Origin: Hymenobacter negativus
GTDB taxonomy: Bacteria; Bacteroidota; Bacteroidia; Cytophagales; Hymenobacteraceae
Assembly (NCBI RefSeq): GCF_016056375.1
Contig: NZ_JAEDAE010000001.1
Location: forward strand, 62,001-126,000
Direction: 5' to 3'
Length of the DNA: 64,000 nt
In this document: in pieces, positions 24,129 to 31,813 of the stretch
Layout: every line of letters starts with the position of its first letter
How positions within the stretch are numbered: the first letter of the stretch is position 1
Translations under genes and position numbers: made by a program
Notes under the pieces: generated by a model
The model's database searches: none
What the model saw: the letters and a program-made list of their open reading frames with translations, nothing else
Told to the model about the DNA's origin: nothing

Positions 24129-25046
24129 CTACCGCACCTTGCCGCGCTTCACCAAGTAGGCATACAGTACTTTCTCAAATGGCTCGCGCACGTCCACAGG
24201 TACGAAATCGATGCGCAGCTGGCCGCAGCGCTGAGCCAGCTCCTGCTCGTAGGCGGTCATAGTTGCCTGGTATTGCTCTTTCACCTGCGAAGGCTGGAGC
24301 TTGATTTCGAGGCCGGTTTCTACGTCTTCAAAAATATAAGGCCGTTCAGAAAACTCGAAATTGGCTTCCGTCGCGCGGTCGAGCACGTGGAATAACAGCA
24401 CTTCGTGGTGCTGGTGCTTGAGGTGCTGGAGGGCGGCCAGGGCGGCTTCCTGCTCGTCGGCCCCGCGCCCCAGCATGTCCGAAAACAGGATGACGAGGGA
24501 GCGTTTCGGTATCTGCTGGGCAATGGCGTGGATGGTGCCGGCCACATCAGTTCCCCGGCCAGTTTTGGGCGCGGGCGGACGCTCTAGTAGCTGTTGCAGG
24601 GCCAGCAGCAGCGTGTGGCGGTGGGTGCTGGTGGAGCGCACCGGCGTTTGCAGCTCAATGGTATCGGCAAAGGTGACGAGGCCCACGGCATCGCGCTGCC
24701 GGGTGAGTAGCGTGGTGAGCGCAGCCGCTGCCAAGATACTGAACTTGAGCTTGTCGAAGCCCGGCGCGGGGTAGTACATGCTGGGGCTCACGTCGAGCAG
24801 CAGGTGGGCGCGCAGGTTGGTTTCTTCCTCGTAGCGCTTCACGAAGAGCTTATCGGTGCGGGCGAATACCTTCCAGTCGATGTGGCGCGTGCTCTCGCCG
24901 GGATTATACAGGCGGTGCTCCGAAAACTCGACCGAAAAGCCGTGATAGGGCGACTGGTGCAGCCCGGTAATGAACCCGTCGACCAGCTGACGGGCCAGAA
25001 ACTCAATGTTCTCAAAGGAGCGGATAGCGGCGAGGTCGAGGGGCAT
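24129..25046 (-). CDS. DUF58 protein with vWA-like fold
   Basis: 305 aa. DUF58 signature: SVEFSEHRLYNPGESTRHIDWKVFARTDKLFVKRYEEE. A vWA-like region follows with a DxSxS-type metal site (LLLDVSPSMYY), VGLVTFAD, TDVAGTI and VILFSDML. DUF58 proteins are usually encoded with MoxR AAA ATPases and Bat proteins; here no such neighbour is present. A second DUF58 gene lies at 60639. TATCTTTG on the minus strand at 25112-25119 is a probable -7 element. Confidence 0.92.
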   Translation of the reverse strand: MPLDLAAIRSFENIEFLARQLVDGFITGLHQSPYHGFSVEFSEHRLYNPGESTRHIDWKVFARTDKLFVKRYEEETNLRAHLLLDVSPSMYYPAPGFDKLKFSILAAAALTTLLTRQRDAVGLVTFADTIELQTPVRSTSTHRHTLLLALQQLLERPPAPKTGRGTDVAGTIHAIAQQIPKRSLVILFSDMLGRGADEQEAALAALQHLKHQHHEVLLFHVLDRATEANFEFSERPYIFEDVETGLEIKLQPSQVKEQYQATMTAYEQELAQRCGQLRIDFVPVDVREPFEKVLYAYLVKRGKVR

Positions 25047-25075
25047 GGGCGGTGGGAGGGAGGAATTGATAACAT

Positions 25076-25106
25076 CTGTCGTCCTGCGCGCAGCGCAGGA
25101 CGACAG
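25076..25106. repeat. 31-bp palindrome
   Basis: CTGTCGTCCTGCGC and GCGCAGGACGACAG are perfect 14-nt inverted complements around 3 nt. It resembles the tip-to-tip fusion of the dispersed element's ends. It lies between two divergent genes. Confidence 0.65.
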
Positions 25107-25230
25107 GCGCTCAAAGATACCTTCAATACTAACGCTACCCCCGCCGTTTATCTTTGCCGCAACTTTCGTAAGTTAGTCCCTTCAACCAACCGACCGATTC
25201 TATTTCCCACTCATACCCCACCCAATTCCA

Positions 25231-25599
25231 GTGGACGACCGTCACGACCAGGAAGAGATTTATTCCCAACGCATTAAAGCCGGCAAGCGCACGTACTTTT
25301 TCGACGTGAAAGCCACCCGCGGCCAGGATTACTACCTGACCATTACCGAGAGCAAGCGCCGGCAAAACGGCGACGACTCCGTTTCGTACGAAAAACACAA
25401 GATTTTCCTCTATAAGGAAGATTTCCTCAAGTTTGTGGATGCCCTGCAGGACGCCGTGGACTACGTGCGCGAAGAACTGTTGAGCCCCGAAGAAGTGGCC
25501 GAGCTCGACCGTCCCCGCGACTACGACGACCGCGACCAACCCCGCCGCGAGTTCGAGCGCCCTGCCTTCGACCCCAACCGCAGCGACGACAGCTTCTAA
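25231..25599 (+). CDS. PUR-alpha-like nucleic-acid-binding protein (DUF3276)
   Basis: 122 aa from GTG 25231. A single PUR domain: EEIYSQRIKAGKRTYFFDVKATRGQDYYLTITESKRR and HKIFLYKEDFLKFVDALQDAVDYVREEL, followed by an acidic/basic disordered tail rich in D and R. Bacteroidota and spirochaete PUR proteins bind single-stranded nucleic acid. TATCTTTG at 25149-25156 is a likely promoter -7 element, though without a clear TTG. Confidence 0.9.
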   Translation: MDDRHDQEEIYSQRIKAGKRTYFFDVKATRGQDYYLTITESKRRQNGDDSVSYEKHKIFLYKEDFLKFVDALQDAVDYVREELLSPEEVAELDRPRDYDDRDQPRREFERPAFDPNRSDDSF

Positions 25600-25703
25600 A
25601 CAGGAGTGAGAGAGTCGTGATTAGTGGTTAACTTTTTTAGCCCGATTTCAACGGCGCGGCTGGACTTTGGTCCGGGCGCGCCGTTTTGCGTGGCGGCAAG
25701 CCG

Positions 25704-25711
25704 TACCTTTG
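25704..25711 (+). promoter_or_regulatory. Promoter -7 element upstream of ychF
   Basis: TACCTTTG matches TAnnTTTG. The nearest TTG (25686-25688) leaves only 15 nt, so the -33 part is weak. From 25733 to 25761 follow four octamers of the form TCACTCAn. Confidence 0.45.
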
Positions 25712-25765
25712 CGGCCGAATTGCCTGCAATTCACTCAATCACTCAGTCACTCATTCACTCCCACC

Positions 25766-26866
25766 ATGGGCCTCCGCTGCGGTATCGTCGGCTTGCCGAA
25801 CGTCGGTAAATCCACCCTTTTCAACGCGCTTTCAAACGCCAAGGCCGAATCGGCCAACTACCCGTTCTGTACCATCGAGCCCAACGTGGGCGTTATTACC
25901 GTGCCCGATGAGCGCCTCCAGATTCTGGAAGCCCTCGTGAACCCCAAGCGCGTGCTGCCGACCATCATCGAGTTTGTCGACATCGCCGGCCTTGTGAAAG
26001 GCGCCAGCAAAGGCGAGGGCCTCGGCAATAAATTCCTAGCCAACATCCGCGAAGTCGACGCCATCATCCACGTGGTGCGCTGCTTCGACGACCCCAACAT
26101 CGTGCACGTAGCCGGCGGCGTCGACCCCGTGTTCGATAAAGACGTTATCGACACCGAGCTGCAGCTCAAGGACCTGGAAAGCGTTGAGAAGAAGCTGCAG
26201 AAATCGGAGCGCAGCGCCAAGGCCGGCGACGCTGTGGCCAAGAAGGAAGTGGTATCGCTGCAGAAGTTCAAAGCTGCTCTCGAAGCTGGCCTCAACGCCC
26301 GCGCCGTGGAAGCATCGACCGACGACCTCGAAGCCATTGCCGACCTGCAGCTGCTCACCATTAAGCCCGTGATTTACGTGGCCAACGTGGACGAGGCCAG
26401 CATTGCCACCAACGGCAACAAGCACGTGGACGCCCTGCGCGAACATGTGAAAGCCGAAGGTGCCCAAGTGGTGCTGGTGTCGGCCGCCATCGAATCGCAG
26501 ATTGCCGAGATGGAAGACCCCGAGGAAAAAGCCATGTTCCTGGGCGAGTACGGCCTCACCGAGTCGGGCCTGAACAAGCTCATCCGGGCCAGCTACGAGC
26601 TACTGAACCTGATTACCTACTTCACCGCCGGCGTGCAGGAAGTGCGCGCCTGGACCATCCACAAGGGCGACAAAGCGCCCGCCGCGGCCGGTGTTATTCA
26701 CTCCGATTTCGAGAAAGGCTTTATCCGTGCCGAGGTTATCAAGCTGCCGGATTATCAGGAGTACAAGACGGAAGTAAAAATTAAAGAAGCCGGCAAAATG
26801 GCCGTGGAAGGCAAAGACTACGTGGTGCAGGACGGCGACATCATGCACTTCCGGTTTAACGTTTAA
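25766..26866 (+). CDS. ychF: Redox-regulated ATPase YchF
   Basis: 366 aa from ATG 25766, the standard length. Obg-family P-loop protein: G1 GLPNVGKSTLFNAL, switch regions including DIAGLVKGASKGEGLGNKFLANIREVDAI, G4-like VANVDEAS (YchF prefers ATP because NKxD is altered), a coiled-coil insertion (SVEKKLQKSERSAKAGD), and a C-terminal TGS domain ending YVVQDGDIMHFRFNV. Binds ribosomes and acts in translation and stress responses. A terminator follows. Confidence 0.97.
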   Translation: MGLRCGIVGLPNVGKSTLFNALSNAKAESANYPFCTIEPNVGVITVPDERLQILEALVNPKRVLPTIIEFVDIAGLVKGASKGEGLGNKFLANIREVDAIIHVVRCFDDPNIVHVAGGVDPVFDKDVIDTELQLKDLESVEKKLQKSERSAKAGDAVAKKEVVSLQKFKAALEAGLNARAVEASTDDLEAIADLQLLTIKPVIYVANVDEASIATNGNKHVDALREHVKAEGAQVVLVSAAIESQIAEMEDPEEKAMFLGEYGLTESGLNKLIRASYELLNLITYFTAGVQEVRAWTIHKGDKAPAAAGVIHSDFEKGFIRAEVIKLPDYQEYKTEVKIKEAGKMAVEGKDYVVQDGDIMHFRFNV

Positions 26867-26900
26867 TCTGGGAATTTACCCGTTTTTTCTGTGGAAAAAC

Positions 26901-26931
26901 AAAAAGGCTTGCCGTTCGGCAAGCCTTTTTT
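26901..26931. terminator. Bidirectional terminator
   Basis: AAAAAGGCTTGCCG and CGGCAAGCCTTTTT form a perfect stem with a small loop, between ychF (+) and the M48 protease gene (-). Confidence 0.92.
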
Positions 26932-26969
26932 AATGTTGATTTGTCTCGAAAATTCGAGCTAATCCGTGG

Positions 26970-28439
26970 CTACTTCCCAACTACTTTATATAGCATGCCC
27001 TTGGGCAGCTTGTCCGTGGTTTTCATCCCGTTTACAATAGCTAGCTCCTCATAGCGGCTCGACGGAATGCCGGCCGATGCTAGGGCTGAAGCTAGCGTCT
27101 GGGTGCCGGTGGCAGTGCGGATGTGAATGTGCTCGGGCTGGCGGTTCAGCTTGTTGGCATCGGTGAGGCGGGCGTAACCTTGGGCGGCCCGCTGAAACTG
27201 CGGCGCGTAGGTGCTGAACGAAGCCGGCGCGGCCAGGCCCACGAAAGCATAGATGCTCTTGCCGTCCTGAATGAGCTGGGCCAGTACGTGGGCGGGCGTG
27301 CTGCTTTGGTCGGTGGCCTGCTGGTCACCTTCAAACACGAGGGCCGGGAAGCCATTGATGGTGGTTTTGCTGGCATTGGCCGAGGCCAGGCCGATGGATT
27401 TGGCAAGGCTCTGTCCGGCCTCATCCAGTGAAGAACCGCTGGCTCCCAGGAACACCAGGAGGGCTTTGCCGTTGGGTTCGGCCATCTGGAATTTGTCGGG
27501 GGCGTTCTGCGACTTCCAGCCCGAGGGAATGGGGAAGCGGAACTTCAAATCGGGGTGGTAAAACACGCCGCTTTCCACGAAACCCTGGCGCGGGTCTTCA
27601 CCAAAGGTCAGGCCCTCGATGGAGCGCAGGTAGGCGTCGCGGTTCACGGCCAGCGTGCGGTTGCCCACGCTTTGCTTGGCCTGGGCGGCCAGCTGCTTCA
27701 CACGGGTGTATCGGTCGGCCGAGTTGGGGTGGGTGCTCAGGAAGGTGGGGATACTGCTGCCGCTCTGGGCCTCGGTGCGCTCCAGGGTCTGGAAGAAATC
27801 GGCCATGTGGCTGGCGTCATAGCCGATTTTGGTGGAGTATTTCACGCCCAGGCCGTCGGCCTCGTTCTCGTCGTCGCGGCCGTATTTGAGCATGCCCAGG
27901 CCCACTACCTGTTGCGCCACGCCTCCCACCGACTGCATGATGCGTGGGGCCAGCACCGAGCCCAGTATCATGCCGATGCCGGCAATGGTGCTGCGCGTCT
28001 GCTGCTTTTTGCCGTGCTGGGCGGTGATGTGGCCCAGCTCGTGCCCGAGCACGCCGGAGAATTGGGCTTCGTCATTAAAGTATGCCATGATGCCGCGCGT
28101 GAAGTACACGTGGCCGTCGGGCGTGGCGAAGGCGTTGATGATGGGCGAGTCGACGATGGTGAAACCATAGTCGCCGGGGCGGTCGGAGATGGCCGTCATG
28201 GCCTTGCCCCGCGCCGTGATGAGGCTTTGCAGCTTGGCATTATCGTACAGGCCAAACTGGGCGATAACGGCCGGGTCGGGCTTGGCGCCCTGCAGCGGGC
28301 GGGCAGTGGGAGCGGCCTTGGTGGCGGACGCAGCCGGGCGGCGGGCGGCCCAATCGGTGATGCTGGACGAGCTGGCCAACGGTAGCAGCAGCGACAGCAG
28401 CGCGCCGGTGCGCAGCGAAGGAAGAAGCGAAAGATTCAT
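26970..28439 (-). CDS. M48-family metalloprotease
   Basis: 489 aa with an N-terminal hydrophobic signal segment (residues about 8-25). Zinc protease core: HVYFTRGIMAYFNDEAQFSGVLGHELGHITAQHGKK (HExxH near residue 134) and the third ligand Glu in ENEADGLGVKY. The C-terminal half is an unrelated alpha/beta region, ending in a LysM-like stretch (IRTATGTQTLASALASAGIPSSRYEELAIVNGM). Likely periplasmic and involved in envelope protein quality control, similar to BepA/LoiP-type enzymes but without TPRs. Divergent from the next lipoprotein gene. Confidence 0.9.
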   Translation of the reverse strand: MNLSLLPSLRTGALLSLLLPLASSSSITDWAARRPAASATKAAPTARPLQGAKPDPAVIAQFGLYDNAKLQSLITARGKAMTAISDRPGDYGFTIVDSPIINAFATPDGHVYFTRGIMAYFNDEAQFSGVLGHELGHITAQHGKKQQTRSTIAGIGMILGSVLAPRIMQSVGGVAQQVVGLGMLKYGRDDENEADGLGVKYSTKIGYDASHMADFFQTLERTEAQSGSSIPTFLSTHPNSADRYTRVKQLAAQAKQSVGNRTLAVNRDAYLRSIEGLTFGEDPRQGFVESGVFYHPDLKFRFPIPSGWKSQNAPDKFQMAEPNGKALLVFLGASGSSLDEAGQSLAKSIGLASANASKTTINGFPALVFEGDQQATDQSSTPAHVLAQLIQDGKSIYAFVGLAAPASFSTYAPQFQRAAQGYARLTDANKLNRQPEHIHIRTATGTQTLASALASAGIPSSRYEELAIVNGMKTTDKLPKGMLYKVVGK

Positions 28440-28701
28440 GGGAATAAATAAAGCGGAATTACCGGTGAAGGGCTACGGATGGGCTTGCAACGGCGGCAGG
28501 GCAAATGCGGTTACGCCGCGCTACGGTTGGGCCGGACGGAGCCGGCAATCGGCCGGGCGTTGGGGACATTGGGGGCAAGCCCCGTCAGGGTTATGCCATT
28601 TCCCTGCCAGTTTGCGGCCAAACCAGTCACATTCACCCAAAACACACGCAATGCCCGGCAACATTGCGGCTGGTTTTGCCCGCTTGTTCTCAGTTTTTGC
28701 A

Positions 28702-29574
28702 ATGACTACGTCCCGTTTGTGGCCCGTGTGGCTGCCCGCAGCTTTTTTGTTTCTGGCGTGCAGCCGCCAGCCCACCGCCAGCAGCGCCAGCCGGTTTGTG
28801 CCCGCGCCGCCGGTGGTGGATGGGCTGGCCACGGAGTGGACCGACTCGCTGCACTACGACCCCAACAGCAAGCTGCAATACCAGGTTCTGAACGACGGCC
28901 GCGCGGTGTACCTGCGCCTTAAAGCCGCCGACCCGGCCACCCAGGCCAGAATCGTGCGGCTGGGCCTCACGGTCTGGCTCGACACCACGGGGCGCAACCA
29001 ACACCAATTTGGCGTGCATTTCCCGCTGGGCCAGCTGGGCGGGCGTGGTCCGGCCGAAAACCACGACCAGCAGCCGGATAACGCCACCAACTCACCGGCC
29101 GACCGCCAGGCTTCCCGGCGCGAGCGCATGACGCGCGTCATTGCCAACATGCGCGAGATGGAACTCTTCAACTACAAAGGCAGCAAAGAGCCCACCCTCA
29201 CCGATGCTCAGTCACAGCTCGGCGTGAAAGCCGCCCTGGCCCTGGATACCCAGGAGGACCTGATTTACGAGCTGGCCGTGCCGATGCGCCTGCTCTACCA
29301 TAAGCTGCCCGCGCTGGCCACCGGCCAAAAAGCCGTGGTCGGCATCACATTGGCTGGTGGCAAGCTCTCCATGCCCAGCCAGGGTGGGGGCGGAGGCGGC
29401 GGTATGCAGGGCGGCATGGGTGGCGGCATGCGCGGTGGGGGTGGAATGCGCGGCGGTGGCGGCATGCGTGGTGGCGGCTATGGCGGTGGGGGTATGCGAG
29501 GTGGCGGCGGATACGGCGGGGCACAAATGACCCCGCTTGCGCTGAAAACCAGCGTGCAGCTTAGCGCGAAGTAG
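28702..29574 (+). CDS. Lipoprotein with glycine-rich tail
   Basis: 290 aa from ATG 28702 (MTTSRLWPVWLPAAF), with lipobox FLAC giving C20; an earlier ATG at 28650 is possible. Residues about 35-190 resemble a CBM9/DOMON-like beta-sandwich (PVVDGLATEWTD, YQVLNDGRAVYLRLKAAD, LTVWLDTTG). The C-terminal region (about 226-272) is low complexity, with repeats of GGGMRGG and GGYGG, before a final strand. Function unknown. Confidence 0.75.
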   Translation: MTTSRLWPVWLPAAFLFLACSRQPTASSASRFVPAPPVVDGLATEWTDSLHYDPNSKLQYQVLNDGRAVYLRLKAADPATQARIVRLGLTVWLDTTGRNQHQFGVHFPLGQLGGRGPAENHDQQPDNATNSPADRQASRRERMTRVIANMREMELFNYKGSKEPTLTDAQSQLGVKAALALDTQEDLIYELAVPMRLLYHKLPALATGQKAVVGITLAGGKLSMPSQGGGGGGGMQGGMGGGMRGGGGMRGGGGMRGGGYGGGGMRGGGGYGGAQMTPLALKTSVQLSAK

Positions 29575-29583
29575 CTGCCAGTG

Positions 29584-30912
29584 CTACTGCCGGCTGTTCA
29601 TGTCCACGGTTTTGTAGCCGATGAGCAGGTCGGCGCGGGTGCCAGGCGGGCGGTAGTACACCAGCAGGTCGTACTGGTTTTCGGTTTCGTAGTGCGTGCC
29701 TTCGAAGTAAACTTCGTTCGGAGCCTTGCCAGTGGCGCCGGCCACGGCAAAATCGTAGTTGTAGTAGCCTTGCTTGAGCAGCGCGTGGCCGGTGTAGAGC
29801 TGCTGCGCCTCGTCGTATTTCAGCTTGAACTCATCCTTCAGCTGCCAGTCGGTGAGCGCGCCGAATACATAAACCGGACCGGGCGCGGGCTGCGGCGCCT
29901 TTAGCTGAAACTCCACGTCGGCGTAGTCGGCATTGGTGGCGCCGCTGCCGTATTCGCGGCTCTCGAACACGCGCTGGCCGTTGGAGTCCACGTATTGGTT
30001 ATAAGCAGTTTGGCTGCGCGGCACCTCGGGCTGGAGCTGCACCGTGGTAACGGGCGTGGCGCGCGGGTCCACGTGCAGCACTCCGATGCCCACCGTCTGG
30101 ATGGAGCGGGTGTCGAAATAGCGGTACTCGCTGAGGCCGGGGAATGCGTTTTCGAAGTTGAAATACTGGTACTCAAGCCGGCGCTCGGCGTCGCGCACGA
30201 AGGTGGGATGCAGGTTGTATTTGGCGTTGTCCCATCGGAAATTCTGGCGCAGCACCACCTTCACTTCCACGGCGGGATTCACCAAATCCACGGTGCCGTA
30301 GCCGATGCTGAAATCGAGCTGCTGCATGGTGAACCGCTCCTGCCCACCAATGACGATGCCTGGCGCCAGGCCCACATTCACCTGGTTCTCGTACACCAGC
30401 AGCCGGCGCGACAGCACCGGCACACCGCCCTGGCTCTGCACCACCAGCAGGTAGTTGCCGCTCAGCTTCACCTGCGGCGCGCGCAGCCGGTAGTGGTAAT
30501 ACGGCACTTTGGTGCCCGTGCCCACCCGGTAATCGGTGATGAGAAATTCGTTGATTTCGCTCAGAAACTGCATGTCCGTCAGCACCGAAGGTTGCCAGTC
30601 GGCATCGCAGTGAATGAGCTTGGCGGTGTAGCGCTGGCTTTGCTCGCCCAGCACGTCAAACTCCAGCACGATGCTCGGGCTCTGGCCCAGCGGCACCACC
30701 GGCGGCTGTAGCACCTCGTTGGGCTGGCCGGTGTTCACGTAGCACTGCACGCTGCGCACGTCGGGCGCGTAGGTGTAGTCCTGGTAGCGCAGGGTGCGGT
30801 CGGCGTAGTATTCCGGGGGCTTCTGGGTGCCGGGCGTGGTGCTGGTGATGGGGGTGCCCAGCGGCACGCAGGCGGTGGCGAGCAGGAGGGAGGCAAGGGG
30901 AAGGATACGCAT
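29584..30912 (-). CDS. Type IX secretion system plug-domain lipoprotein (DUF5103)
   Basis: 442 aa from ATG 30912 (MRILPLASLLLATAC), lipobox cysteine C15. The family is recognised from YYADRTLRYQDYTYAPDVRSVQCYVN, IVLEFDVLGEQSQRYTAKLIHCDADWQPS, FLITDYRVGTGTKVPYYHYRLRAPQVKLSGNYLLVV and the C-terminal VFGALTDWQL segment. In the Flavobacterium T9SS translocon a protein of this family plugs the SprA channel. This gene therefore indicates that the host has T9SS; no other T9SS gene is in the window. Confidence 0.88.
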   Translation of the reverse strand: MRILPLASLLLATACVPLGTPITSTTPGTQKPPEYYADRTLRYQDYTYAPDVRSVQCYVNTGQPNEVLQPPVVPLGQSPSIVLEFDVLGEQSQRYTAKLIHCDADWQPSVLTDMQFLSEINEFLITDYRVGTGTKVPYYHYRLRAPQVKLSGNYLLVVQSQGGVPVLSRRLLVYENQVNVGLAPGIVIGGQERFTMQQLDFSIGYGTVDLVNPAVEVKVVLRQNFRWDNAKYNLHPTFVRDAERRLEYQYFNFENAFPGLSEYRYFDTRSIQTVGIGVLHVDPRATPVTTVQLQPEVPRSQTAYNQYVDSNGQRVFESREYGSGATNADYADVEFQLKAPQPAPGPVYVFGALTDWQLKDEFKLKYDEAQQLYTGHALLKQGYYNYDFAVAGATGKAPNEVYFEGTHYETENQYDLLVYYRPPGTRADLLIGYKTVDMNSRQ

Positions 30913-31139
30913 GGGCCGAAAGTTACAGCAGCGGCGCGGGCTGGTCCGTATCCGGAACAGCGGAGCTGGTGCGCCAATGGCCACGCGTAAGTGGTGGGCT
31001 CATTCCCCCGGGCCGGCTTTGGCAGTACTCACGGTGCTTCCTATTGGTTCGGAGGCCATAAGTTTGCCGCTTAAACCAGGGCCTTGGCTCGTGGCTGAAT
31101 TCCTGGCATTGTAAGCAGGTCAATCAAATCAAATAGACT

Positions 31140-31706
31140 ATGACAAAGGGAAATGCCGCGTTGTCATCCGACCAACGCGAGGAGCTGCTCCGGACTCTAA
31201 GCGCCCGGTTTGAAAAAAACATGAGCCGCCACACAGGCCTCGAATGGGCCAGGGTGCAGGCAAGGCTGGATGCTCATCCCGAAAAGCTATGGGTTCTTGA
31301 TAGCATGGAAGCGACTGGTGGCGAGCCTGATGTAGTAGGCATGGATGCGAAGACGGGCGAATATATTTTCTATGACTGCGCCGCCGAAAGCCCCGCCGGC
31401 CGCCGCAGCGTCTGCTACGACCGCGCCGGGCTGGAATCCCGAAAAGAGCACCGGCCGGAAAATAATGCCGTGGATATGGCCGCCGATTTGGGCATTGAGC
31501 TTCTAACGGAAGAGCAGTACCGCAACCTGCAAAAGCTGGGAAAATTCGATGCAAAAACGTCCAGTTGGTTGAAAACCCCGCCGGAAATCCGCAAGCTCGG
31601 CGGGGCCATTTTTGCCGATTTTCGCTTCGGTACCGTCTTCGTGTACCACAACGGCGCGCAGTCGTACTACGGCGGCCGGGGCTTTCGGGGCTCGCTGCGG
31701 GTTTGA
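31140..31706 (+). CDS. DUF4256 family protein
   Basis: 188 aa, soluble. Family-like segments: LLRTLSARFEKNMSRHTGLEWARVQARLD, LDSMEATGGEPDVVGMD, YIFYDCAAESPAGRRSVCYDRAGLESRKEHRP, and DFRFGTVFVYHNGAQSYYGGRGFRG. Function unknown. TAAGTTTG at 31059-31066 is a possible promoter -7 element. Confidence 0.85.
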   Translation: MTKGNAALSSDQREELLRTLSARFEKNMSRHTGLEWARVQARLDAHPEKLWVLDSMEATGGEPDVVGMDAKTGEYIFYDCAAESPAGRRSVCYDRAGLESRKEHRPENNAVDMAADLGIELLTEEQYRNLQKLGKFDAKTSSWLKTPPEIRKLGGAIFADFRFGTVFVYHNGAQSYYGGRGFRGSLRV

Positions 31707-31751
31707 GATATAGTCAGCTGATTTCAAGAAGAATTCAGGCGGATTGCCTAT

Positions 31752-31798
31752 GAAAAAAGCCCCTTGCGCAGCTACTGCTGCGCAAGGGGCTTTCTGTT
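31752..31798. terminator. Bidirectional terminator
   Basis: AAAAAAGCCCCTTGCGCAGC and GCTGCGCAAGGGGCTTTCTG form a long stem with a 4-nt loop between the DUF4256 gene (+) and the ABC-F gene (-). Confidence 0.9.
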
Positions 31799-31813
31799 TT
31801 GAGCGGTTTTGGA

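Noticed and set aside
24129-25046. A MoxR/Bat aerotolerance operon around the first DUF58 gene
   Set aside because: No MoxR ATPase or Bat gene lies beside it; neighbours are tiny membrane proteins and a divergent PUR-alpha-like gene.
25731-25762. A CRISPR-like short tandem array before ychF
   Set aside because: The units are 8 bp (TCACTCAn) without spacers; not a CRISPR. No array with 25-40 bp repeats was seen anywhere in the window.
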